From Nyssa sinensis (lineage: Eukaryota; Streptophyta; Magnoliopsida; Cornales; Nyssaceae), in the NCBI GenBank assembly GCA_008638375.1, contig CM018046.1:43671706-43735705 (forward strand): a stretch of 64,000 bases of DNA, read 5' to 3'. The notes below the pieces were generated by a model, which was not told where the DNA came from, did no database searches, and saw nothing but the letters and a program-made list of their open reading frames with translations. Shown piece after piece: positions 11,804 to 22,023 of the stretch. Positions within the stretch are counted from its first letter, which is position 1; each line of letters opens with the position of its first letter. The translations under genes and the position numbers were made by a program.

Positions 11804-12945
11804 TCTCAACATTGATGTGGCTCCAACTAGAATCTCTTGAAAATGTAATAATTTATTATCAAGCATTTACGTAATTAAACTAGCCATAAAAAATCCAAAT
11901 ATAAAAAAAAAAAAAAAAAAAAAGAGTAAACCTTTCGAGCTCAACAACAATAGTGACCTTTTTGTTGTATTTGTATTGTTGTGGCAGTTTGATTTAGAAG
12001 AATGTGAAGGCAGAGGTGCATAGTTTGTTGTAAAGATAAACTCCTATGAGATTGCCTTTTTTTATTCCAACTTGCTGTTATGGAATCTCCACCTTGTTCC
12101 CCTGCTGTCCCTTATTTACTTGTCATACGTGGTTATGCGCTTGTATTCATATGTGTGTCACTCACTTTATTAAATGGATACTAAATTTTTATAATTATTT
12201 TATTAAATAAATTTAAAATTAAGAAGAAAATTTTTAAAGTTAAAAAAATAGAAAAAAAAATTACACTTAACACGAGCACGGAAGGAAAATTATAAATAGG
12301 TTACTCTCAAAAAAAAAAAATTTCCTAGCTCCGCTTTTGATTATAATTAACCTTTAACAATTAATATTTTCTTACTTTTTATAATTATTTTGGTAAACAT
12401 TTTTTAAAAGTAAATAAAAAAAAAATTATTCATCACCTCCTGTGATTAAGTTTGTTTGCACATAATTTCTTTGTGGTATAAAATTAAGCATTTATTTTAT
12501 TTATTATAAAAACTAAAAAGAAATTGTCAATCTCGTTAATTAACATATTTATTGTGTGAAAAATAGGTGTAGTATATTTTAATAGAAAAAACTAATTAGT
12601 TGACAAATTATAATGAGGCTTGGACTTGGTAACTAAAATTTAAAAGGTGAAGAAGTTGCGGCGGTGGCATATTGTGTAAATTGGAGTTGAGGGTTGTTAG
12701 TTGGAACGAATGATATATAAATTCCAACGGTCAGTCAAACTGAAAGGCTGCTACTAAAATATTGTTGTATTATGTTATGATATGTGTTGTCCTTTCCTTT
12801 TTGCGACAGATTCATTGTCCGTATCTCATCCACACTTTTCGCACTCTTTTCACTTTTTTTTTTTCGATTGTCGAACTGTTACTCCGTTCATTCCTACCTG
12901 TGTTTCACGTTTTGATCGTGAATTTTAGTGACGGATAATTGAGAT
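11804..12945. other. Intergenic DNA, no gene recognised
   Basis: AT-rich sequence with a poly(A) run near 11903-11923. A CTAGCTCCGC motif at about 12326-12335 recurs as GCGGAGCTAG near 15613 in the opposite orientation. This hints at an old repeat family shared with the following direct-repeat region. Confidence 0.45.
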
Positions 12946-12949
12946 AAAA

Positions 12950-13662
12950 AAAATATATATATATTATACATATGAATGTATAAAAATTTTTAAAAAGATA
13001 AAATTTTATTTTTTAAAAAAATCCTATCAAAATTATTAATAAAAACATAATATCTAAATTTTTAGAAGAGTCAAGTCTTATTTTATTACAAATTTTTAAC
13101 AAAATTAATGATAAAAAAATATAATAATACAAACTTTATTTTTTTGGTGGGGAGGGTGGGCTCCTTTGTCTCCCATCTTTTTTAAAGGTATAGAGAGAAG
13201 TGTTCATATCTCAATTTATACATCAATATTTTTTCAAATATTTTAATTTTATGTACTTAGTAATAGAATAAGATATTAACATGATTAAGACGTGAGCGGT
13301 CTGAGTTGTTACTAACTCGAGTTTGAGCTATATGTGACCTAATTTGGTGCGTCTAAAATTCCATATACTATATTTGGTACATTGACAAATTCATTCATTT
13401 TTTTCCATTATTGCAATTGTACTGCAATTGTGATCTTAATGATCTCTACCTATAGTGATGCATCTAGAAATCTTAGTTAAGGTGAGTGAAATTGTAAATA
13501 ATAAAATTTAAAAAGATTCATAAAAATATAAAAAAGGCAAAAAAAAAAATTGGAAGACCCAAGTTCTATTTTAAAAAAATTAGTGATAAAATATATAATA
13601 TTAAAATTCTTGAGATGATCACGGCGACTCTTTGTTCCCCTGGATCCACCTATGCTTGCCTA
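12950..13662. repeat. Copy 1 of a 0.7-kb direct repeat
   Basis: This copy matches 14890-15600 in order over nearly its whole length. Shared blocks include TCCTATCAAAATTATTAATA, GGTATAGAGAGAAGTGTTC, GATTAAGACGTG, TGCAATTGTACTGCAATTG and GGATCCACCTATGCTTGCC. Both copies end at the same point (GCTTGCCTATG) before diverging. No TG...CA termini mark them as ordinary LTRs. Confidence 0.8.
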
Positions 13663-14880
13663 TGTTAGAAAATAATGAGTTTTGAGAATAATTTTTTGGC
13701 CATCTTTGAACTATATTTATAGTGGGCCTCACACATTAATTTTGGTGGATCTATATGAAAATGTGTTCTCCTACATGAGGAGATTAAGATCATCTATTGG
13801 ATTGCTCAAAACTATTAAGGAGTGAATGCGAAATTACTTCCAAACATCACTACTTAGAAATTGTAACAAAAGCTTGAAGTTTATACAAAAAACTTGTATC
13901 CTGCATAAGATAGGTACAAAACTTTTAAATAGTATATATATACTTACCTTGGAGGAGGGATTGGGTCCTAAGAGGTACCTAAGTTTTGTGGAAGGATGAG
14001 GACCTAGCACATGCTTGGTTCACCACACACGCGCACGCGCACCAAACCGGGTCGGGTTGGGTTCAAGCTTAGGCTTGAGCTTGGCCCGTCGTATATATAT
14101 ATCTTTTTGAAAAAAATTAATTTAAATAATTTTTCATTAAACGCTGTCATTTTCTTACGGTTAAAAATAAATCAAAACGCTGTCGTTTAGTTACCAGATT
14201 AATTAAAACTACAAACGTCAACGTTCTGCGATTACGTTTTTTTGTTTTAGTTTGAATCTAAAACGACGTCGTTTTGCAATTGCGTTGGTTTTGAATTTTG
14301 ACTGAACAATCGTCTTCTTCATTGAGTGCGATTATGTCTGTTCACCATGAACAGATATAACTAAACCTTCATACTTGTACCAAATAGGCACGAAAATGTT
14401 TATAAATATACACACATTCATTGCATATATTTTCATTCAAGATTATATATTCTGTGTGTCAGTTTAGAGAGAGTTTCAAGTCACTGTTTTCTGATTCGTC
14501 ATACACTGAAGTTTGGGTGCTTCACCTTCAAGTGTATTGATCATTGTATTATGAGAGACGAACGACCAAGAACTCGTAAACACCACTGTGAGGGTTGTCA
14601 TTCATATTAAGGACACTGTGTTAAACACAAGCCTTGATCTTCTGATTTTTTAGTTTTTGTAAGTGTTTATGTTTAGTTTCCTTACTATTTTCTTGTACTG
14701 TAAAATGGTTTTTCTGTTTTTCAGTTTTGCTTTGAATTAAAAAAACTTATATTGTTGTGTTTTAAAACAACATTCTTTGTAATTATTTTTTCTTTCTTTT
14801 CTAGGTTTGATTCTTGTTTTTCAAAGAACATAATTATATTTACAATAGTTTATGTATTAATACAAAACTAATTTATATAT
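13663..14880 (+). mobile_element. Possible copia-type LTR between the direct repeats
   Basis: It starts TGTTAGAAAATAATGAG, a usual beginning of plant copia LTRs. It contains a GTTTATAAATATACAC TATA region at about 14397, then a likely transcribed section and T-rich signals. It also contains the 16-bp palindrome AAAACGACGTCGTTTT (14260-14275). The 3' boundary is unclear and no target-site duplication was identified, so the extent is provisional. Confidence 0.35.
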
Positions 14881-14893
14881 ATAAATTAGTTTT
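14864..14893. repeat. Perfect 30-bp AT-rich palindrome
   Basis: Two 15-nt arms, beginning AAAACTAATTT, are exact reverse complements with no loop. It sits at the start of direct-repeat copy 2. It could extrude as a cruciform or mark an excision or junction scar. Confidence 0.8.
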
Positions 14894-15600
14894 AAAAAAT
14901 ATAATATTTAAATTTTTAAAGGAGCCAGGTATTATTTTATCAAAAAATCCTATCAAAATTATTAATAAAAGCACAAAATCTAAATTTTTAGGAAAGTCAA
15001 GTCTTATTTTATTACAAATTTTTAACAAAATTAGTGATAAAAAAGTATAATAATACAAACTTTTTTTTTGGTGGGGAGGGTGGTCTCCCTTTGTCTCCCC
15101 TTTTTTTTTTAAGGTATAGAGAGAAGTGTTCATATCTCAATTTATACATCAATATTTTTCCTAATATTTTAATTTTATATACTTGTAATAGAATAAGAGA
15201 TTAACACGATTAAGACGTGGGCAGTCTGAGTTGTTACCAACCCAAGTTTGAGCTACATGTGACCCAATTTGGTGCGTCTAAAATTCTATATACTATATTT
15301 GGTGCATTGACAAATTCATCCATTTTTTTTTCATTATTGCAATTGTACTGCAATTGTGATCTTAATGATCTCTGCCTATAGTGATGCATCAAAAAATCTT
15401 AGTTAAGGTGGGTGAAATTGTAAATAATAAAATTTAAAAAGATTCATAAGAATATGAAAAAGAAAAAAAATTGGAAAGCCCAAGTTCTATTTTATTAAAA
15501 TATTCTAAAAAAATTAGTGATAAAATATACAATATTAAAAAATTTCAGATGATCACAGCCAATCTTTGTTCCCCTGGATCCACCTATGCTTGCCTATGAT
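14890..15600. repeat. Copy 2 of the 0.7-kb direct repeat
   Basis: Partner of 12950-13662 with many substitutions and small indels (roughly 85-90% similar by eye). The shared end is followed here by a GTGGCGGAGCTAGGAT stretch absent after copy 1. Confidence 0.8.
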
Positions 15601-16031
15601 AACAAAGATGTGGCGGAGCTAGGATAGTTAATGATCAAATAATACAAATGAAGATAAAAAAAACGTAACACTATATATAATAATTTTTTTATTACTCAAT
15701 ACAAGATAATAAAATTCATTACAATAAATAAATGTAAGACTATTTAATATTATTTAAAAGAAAAAAAATCTATTAAATTTATGAAAGCATTGCTGCAAAC
15801 GAGGAGCGGCAGTGACCATTGTCAAACATGACAAGTAAAAACGATAATATGAAACATTTAAAATTAAGAAAAAAAAAAGAAGGTGATTATAGGCTTTATG
15901 AGTCTTAACATTTTTTTTCATGACGCAGGTGGTATGAACTTTGCCCTAAATAGAAAACTTTTACAGTTAAAAAAAATGATTAGAGCCTTTATGATTCTTT
16001 AACTATTTTTTAATGATGCGGATGTCTAAAC
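15601..16031. other. AT-rich intergenic DNA
   Basis: No gene recognised. Imperfect repeats around 15880-16025 share TTATGA, TCTTAAC/TCTTTAAC and TGATGCGG/TGACGCAGG motifs. Confidence 0.5.
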
Positions 16032-18616
16032 TGTTACCCTCCGAATTTTCATAAATTCGGAAAGTGAGTGAAATAAATTAAGAAAAATGAATAAAAGACA
16101 ATTAAATAGATTTAGTTTATTACACATTAATTTTTTCATGTTTTCCCATAATTAAGAATGAAAATTTGTTAACTAAACTCACCTGAGATGAGTTCCTAAA
16201 TAGTAGTCAAACACCTCCCCCAACCAATGGTCAAAATAGTCTAAGTCATGTCCAAGCATGGCCTCTAAGATGGCCCCAAAAATGTCTCTAATGTGGCTTG
16301 AAACAGTGGCTTAAATGGACCCCAAATGTCCTAATGCATAGATCAAGAATAGGTCAAAAGTCCTACCTAAGGTGATCTAAGAAAGTGGCCAAATATGATC
16401 AATAAGAGTGGCTCAAACATGGCCCAATAGGGTGGCCAAACAAGGCCTAAGGATTGGTCAAACATGGCCCAAAAAGATGGCCAAACATGGCCCAAAAGGG
16501 TGGCCAAGGGGCTGGTGGTAGGGTGCAAGGGGGCTGGGCAAGCGCAGGGGCGTAGCACGGTGTAGCGCGTGCGGGATGCAGGTAGGCAGGCAGTGCGCGG
16601 GACAAGTGGGGGCAGGCAGCACGTGGGCGACCAGGCGCGCGAGGGCGCAGGTGGGCAGGCGCGTCCGCGCATGCGAGGGGCTGGGCGCACGGCTGCTAGT
16701 TGCTAGCTTCTGTTTGTTGGCTTGTTAGTTTACTATTCATAGCTAAAGTAAACCAGTAGCTAAAATGCTACAGTGCCAAAATTTCAACCATTGTACAAAA
16801 ATCTTGGTTTTGACATTTTTATACCCATTTCAATTTATTTTCATTACCAAACTTGGTGTGAGACTTCATAATATGTAAAATGACAATTTTACTCTGTTTC
16901 CCTTATTTTTCGACCTTAAGTAATTTTTGAACTAATTGGCCCATATTTCGATTTCCTTACCCTTTTTTTTTTTCTTCTTAAGTTATTTATTTTCCTACTT
17001 AAAAAATATAGGCATGCTCTCCCGCTCCACTGAATTTAGTTACTATATTTTGAAAAACTTCATCATAATTTTCTTTGTTTTCTAAGCATTTTTTACCTAA
17101 TATTCTACAACACAATTCACTACTCTTAAACTAGCAATCAAACTACATCATTTAATTCAGTTAAACATTCCTTCATCATTTAAAATACAAAATTCACCAT
17201 ATATACACGTATACTTGAAATTCAAAAGATCACAACTTAATGCTCATTACAAATTTAGGATCTTGCCCATAGTTTCTATACTATACAAGGTTTTACAAGT
17301 TAATAACATATGTCTTAGGGCTTATGCCCTCATACAACTCAAAAATATGCCCCAAGGGCCAAATATTCTTCATGGTCCATTTTCCCTCCATTTTTCAAGA
17401 CTTTATCAAGTCTCAAGTACTGGGAGCCTCATCTGTAATATATAATCTTGTATAGGTAAGCACGACGGTCTATTATGACATAATTCTAATATAAAGAACA
17501 AAGATAAGGCGTGACATGTGTAAAGTGTATATTTATAATCTACATGCCTTCTAATTTATCATTGCAATGCAATGGCAATATGCGTGACACACCCATGCAA
17601 CTCTATGCCAACCCACGTCTCATTTCACGGATCGCTCTTGTTGGATCAGCGAGTACCAATACCCGTTTCACTGATCGCTCCCGTTGGATTAGCGGACACC
17701 AATGCAATGGTTAATTTTGAGTTTTTTACCACAGGATCTATACCCTCATAATGCATAGCACAAAAGTGCCTCACTCACACTATATTTTCAAAGATTCACG
17801 TATGCCAAGATGCCTTAATTTTTCTATGTTATTTTCAATGAAGCATTTCAATCAAATACATAGAATATACCTTAAATCATGCATTATACTTAAAGCAACT
17901 ATAACTTTTGAATCATAAAACTTTGTCTACATGAACCTAGCATGTAATCCAATCAATTACACATATAAACATATTACATATTCACAACCTTACCAAATTC
18001 TCAAATATTACAAAATACATAAAGTACCAACACATTGAATGTATCATAACTTTCCAACTTACAAGACTTTATCTATATGAACATAAGGTAGAATGCAATG
18101 AATAATACATATAGTCATATTACATGTTCATCACTTCAAAAAATTCTCAAAGAAAACATAGGTACATAAGGTACCAACGCTAAGTTTTTAAAGTAACTAT
18201 AAGCTAGGTGGTTCTCTAATAATAAGTATGTAGGTCATACAATCAACATATAAAAACATTCTTAAACTTAACAATATTCTTTACTTAGCCAAATATCATA
18301 CCTAAAAGAGTTTTTATCAACCCTAGGGATTTGTGCTCGCTGTGCAGCCCAACCAATCGATAAGAACGTAGCCTTTGATGTGGGGAATAACTTCCTAGAA
18401 GGAAGCCTTGTGAAATTTCATGGATAGAGATGAGTTTTGGAAACTTGAAAGTTGAAAAACTTAGGTTTTCTTCACATTTTCTCTCTATGCACGACTTGTT
18501 ACTTCTTCTCAGACCAAATTCTGTGATTTTTAATACTAAAGGACTATATTTATACTAAAGGGGACTAAGGGGTGAAAAGACTATTTTGTCTTTAATGAGT
18601 TCGGGATTCCGTTACA
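16032..18616 (-). mobile_element. Probable 2.6-kb gypsy solo LTR
   Basis: Read on the minus strand it begins TGTAACGGAATCCCGAACTC and ends TTCGGAGGGTAACA, typical TG...CA gypsy LTR ends. Internal features seen in such LTRs include repeated TGGCC/AACATGGCCC blocks, a very GC-rich patch (about 16480-16700) and two similar stretches around CGGATCGCTC and TGATCGCTC. No gag-pol sequence adjoins it. Flanking 5-mers (CTAAA and CTACA) match only 4 of 5 and need a one-base shift, so the target-site duplication is unproven. Confidence 0.55.
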
Positions 18617-18887
18617 CTACATTGGGGGGGACTTACTATTGAATTTCCCAAATAACTTTCAATATGTGTTATAAAAAAATCAAACCTACTATTAATTGTA
18701 TAAAAAATAGAAACTTGTACCATTTGAATAGAACTTGGATCCTGTATATACATATATGAGAAAAGATCTTAGCCCCCAACTTCCGGTCAATTGCCACTTA
18801 TAGGATCTTACACTTCTCAGCAATTGAATATGGATCTTACCACTAAACCCATTGTCAACATTGACATTTCCATTGTTCTCCATAGTT
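18617..18887. other. Short intergenic stretch
   Basis: No feature recognised between the solo LTR and the LINE insertion. Confidence 0.5.
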
Positions 18888-19267
18888 ATTCCACAACTTT
18901 TTTTTTTTTTTGAACAGCAAAAGAAAAGTTTATTGATGTAAAGAAATGTATAAAATATACATCAGAGAAGACATCAAAGGATAGGTGTAACAGACATCAC
19001 AGTCCCAAACTTCATCATAACAAAATTGACACAAAAAAAGGACCACATCATATGATAGCTCCCACCCAAATAAAAAGCAAAATTCCAAGGAAATTACCCA
19101 ACCTTAACCTTACATATCAGACAAAACTAAGCCCCTGACCACTAACTTTAAAAAAAAAAAAAAAAAATCAATTAAGGGCCTCAAGTGGAAAATCAAGTCT
19201 TGAGCCGGAACATTTGATAAATCGTCTCTACAATTTGACCACATTACTATACTTAATTCCACAACTT
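18888..19267 (-). mobile_element. 5'-truncated LINE tail with 12-bp TSD
   Basis: A perfect 12-bp duplication ATTCCACAACTT flanks the insert (18888-18899 and 19256-19267). On the minus strand the 356-bp insert ends with CATCAATAAACTTTTC, containing an AATAAA signal, and a poly(A) tail seen as poly(T) at 18900-18912. This combination is the signature of target-primed reverse transcription. No open reading frame remains. A processed pseudogene of a host mRNA is the alternative, but L1-type LINE 3' ends often look like this. Confidence 0.8.
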
Positions 19268-19309
19268 ATTAGGACGCCTGCCAGGTCCCCCACCGGGACT
19301 GCGTGCTCC

Positions 19310-19357
<48 letters not shown>
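19310..19357. repeat. Compound (TA)n(TG)n microsatellite
   Basis: About nine TA units followed by about fifteen TG units. Confidence 0.95.
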
Positions 19358-19358
<1 letters not shown>

Positions 19359-20140
19359 TGTGATACATCTCATTTAAGAGGTTGTAGAATTTTAGTTGTT
19401 AGATTTTGGTCAATTTCTTCAATGGAAAAAAAAAAAAGAAAAAAAAATTAAAGCTTTTTCTTTGATGAAGGAAAAGTTTTGCTAATTAAAGGGTTCACGT
19501 GGCTCTTCTTTCTGCCACTCCCTTTGCCTTTAATAAGCTAATGGTACATGTGCTGTGCTGGTCCAACTGAAGGAATTGAAGCTATCCTTGCATTATTTTT
19601 CTATTGTCATGATTGATTTGTCTTAATCTTTGTTAGAAAGAGACAAACAGAGATTAGTTGTGATAATTTGTCCATTTGATGCTATCACAATGTTAGGATG
19701 TCCAGCCCTCTGAAAGATAACTATCATATCATGTCATTTTTAATATAATAATTTTAGTATTTAAGACATTTATTAGAATTTTTTTTGTTGTAAATAGTAA
19801 AAATTATATGGTGCCATATGATCATCATGCGAAATAACTTCTCTCTTCTGTAAACTCAGTTAAATTCTTTTTCTAATTTAATAATTTCTTAGTGGACTTG
19901 TCAATTTAGCTTACCATTCCATAGCACTTTTTTTAGCTTACCATTTCATACTAAATAGTACTATTTTTACTGAGCTTGTAATTTTTTTTTACTTAATTTG
20001 TGGGTTAGTTATTTTCTTATACTTTATCTTTGTGAAACATCATATTAATTGAGATGTTTAATTGATATAAAACATAGTTATCATAACTAAACCGGATCGG
20101 ATCTTTGGTCGAATTGATATATTATTTGGATTGTTTTTGT
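19358..20140. other. AT-rich intergenic DNA
   Basis: No gene, RNA or intact element recognised. Confidence 0.55.
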
Positions 20141-20144
20141 TGTG

Positions 20145-20255
20145 ACAGTGGATTGAACCGGAACTCTGCTATAGTTGGCTTGAAGATTAGGGAGGGTCAA
20201 TCCAACATTCCTTAGGTGTATTGGAGTTTTCTTAACCACTAGGCCACTACTTAGT
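20145..20255 (-). repeat. tRNA-derived SINE-like sequence
   Basis: On the minus strand an A-box TGGCCTAGTGG (20237-20247) is followed downstream by a perfect B-box GGTTCAATCC (20150-20159). The spacing is wider than in a tRNA gene, so a SINE or decayed derivative is more likely than a functional tRNA. Flanking segments rich in AACCGG motifs suggest a larger unclassified repeat. Confidence 0.4.
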
Positions 20256-21254
20256 TTTGTTAATTATTATTCCATTGTTTAATATATATTTAAGTAAAAT
20301 AGTATCTACCTAATATAATATATTTTTAAATATGTTATTATAAAACCGGTTAAATTGATTGGACCAGTGAACCGTGAACTGGTCTGCTTCACTGATTAAT
20401 CTCTAGACTTGTTGTAGTTTGTCAGATTATTAGATTTCTTAGAGTTCAGAATTGAAAAACTCCTGTGAACTTGTCAAGTAATAATTAATGACTGAAAAAT
20501 ACATCTTTCATTAACAAAAAGAGAAGAAAAAGAATAGAATTTCAAAATCCATACTTGAAATTTGTTGCGATGTTTCAGTGAATCTTAATGATATTTTTTT
20601 AAATATATATATATATATATATATATTTTAGTCTATTTGTCCATGATATTTTCTTTTTAATTTTTTTAATGGTGACATCAAATTCATTAGACCTCCAAAG
20701 GTAGAGCATTGATGCATCTTGAAGAAGAGAAATTCATGACAACATTAGGCATAGGACAAAACTACTTTTTGAAATGAAATTTTAAAAAAAATGTTATGAC
20801 AACAAAGTTAATCTAAAAAATTTACATCTCTTCTAAACTAAGTTGGTCACATTATTTTCCAATTATCTTTTAGTTTCAGTAAACAGGATAATCTGGCTCT
20901 ACAATATAAAAATATGTTAAATCTGCATTACTTAGAAGTTTTAGTAATTATATTAGAGTTTTTGAAAATTTGTATTTCTAAAAATGGTCAATTAAGAATT
21001 TAAAAAGGTATCTACTAAAAACTGAAAATAAAAATTGTTTTAACACTTTTAGGACTCAAGCTAACAGCAACTGTCTATGCTTCTCCTCTCTGACTTGGGT
21101 GGTAAATGAGTAATGCAAGGTTGTCTTATATTCAAATCTTTAAGTAATAATGGAAAAAAAAAGTTTAAAGATTCAAATGGTACTCAATAGAGATTTCATA
21201 GAATTAGTCTTAGAGGTGTAGCATTCTGAGGGAGAAACTTTTTTTGTTTTATTG
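20256..21254. other. AT-rich intergenic DNA left of E1
   Basis: Holds an (AT)n tract near 20602-20628. No gene recognised. Confidence 0.55.
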
Positions 21255-21259
21255 ATAAC

Positions 21260-21943
21260 TGATATACCACAAACAGACACACCAATCACTTTGAGACACG
21301 TGTGCCCACTGAGTTAACAAATCTCGATCCTACAGAGCTGACAAATTCGATCATACAGAACAGCCAAAAGCCTTCAGGGTATTCTTATTTATGTCTATCA
21401 TACAGAGCAGCCACAAGCCTTCAGGGCATTCTTATTTATATATCATTCAGAGCCGATAAACTCGGTCATACAGTACAGATGAAGCCTTCAAGGCATTCTC
21501 ATATATACATCTTCCAGACCTTCCGTTCTGGACAATATTTATTCAACACTTCATATGGATCCAATCTTATGGTTTCCTTAACAACTGTCGAGCGGGGAAT
21601 AAGGAAACGGTCTTCAATGCAGAAACTACTATTTATTATTATCTCCATCTACGACTCAAGGATCCATAAGGTAACTACAATCTCCGATGATCATATCCCT
21701 ATATTCATGGCATCGAATCCTAATTAACTTAGGAAAGTCACGGCTTATATATTAAACCCTAGAGGTACGCTTTTACTTTCATGCTCATTCTTTGGCTTTC
21801 AATACAGTCCTTCAATTCCCTTACTCACTTAAGCATCGGAGCGGCTACCGCCGGAGCCAATCCGGTGGTCCTCTGATCATCTTTCTGAGTGTTCTACAGG
21901 TCACGGAGCTCTCACGTGTTGCGAGTCAAAAAGTGCAGCATCA
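21260..21943 (+). repeat. E1 5' LTR (684 bp)
   Basis: It runs from TGATATACC to GCAGCATCA with TGAT/ATCA inverted ends. The U3 part has three imperfect repeats starting AAGCCTTCAGG or AAGCCTTCAAGG (about 21369, 21415 and 21483). A TATA box (TTATATATTAAA) lies at about 21745. A GC-rich stem-loop (21847-21869) lies about 75 nt before the LTR end. The LTR should hold the promoter and polyadenylation signals of the element RNA. Confidence 0.95.
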
Positions 21944-21946
21944 GTT

Positions 21947-21962
21947 TGGCGCCGTCTGTGGG
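21947..21962 (+). promoter_or_regulatory. E1 primer-binding site
   Basis: TGGCGCCGTCTGTGGG begins 3 nt inside the 5' LTR. Its first nine bases equal the complement of a plant tRNA-Asp 3' end, and the remainder matches only partly. E3 has the same site with one change (46806-46821) and E2 has a variant starting TGACGCCATC (minus strand, 40906-40922). The conservation supports its role in priming minus-strand DNA synthesis; the primer tRNA is an inference. Confidence 0.8.
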
Positions 21963-22023
21963 AAACGACTAATCTCCAAAGTGCTCTACTCATAAAACTC
22001 ATCTTTTTCCCCACCGGAAAACC

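Noticed and set aside
13663..15600. Intact copia element between the 0.7-kb repeats
   Set aside because: No gag-pol coding sequence and the flanking repeats lack TG...CA ends, so neither an intact element nor a clear LTR pair can be claimed.
16367..16690. 107-codon minus-strand frame rich in Pro, Ala and Arg
   Set aside because: Produced by the GC-rich repeats of the solo LTR; low-complexity and without domain.
21302..21727. 141-codon open frame, present identically in both E1 LTRs
   Set aside because: LTR U3/R sequence; the frame reflects the internal LTR repeats and has no domain or suitable upstream promoter.
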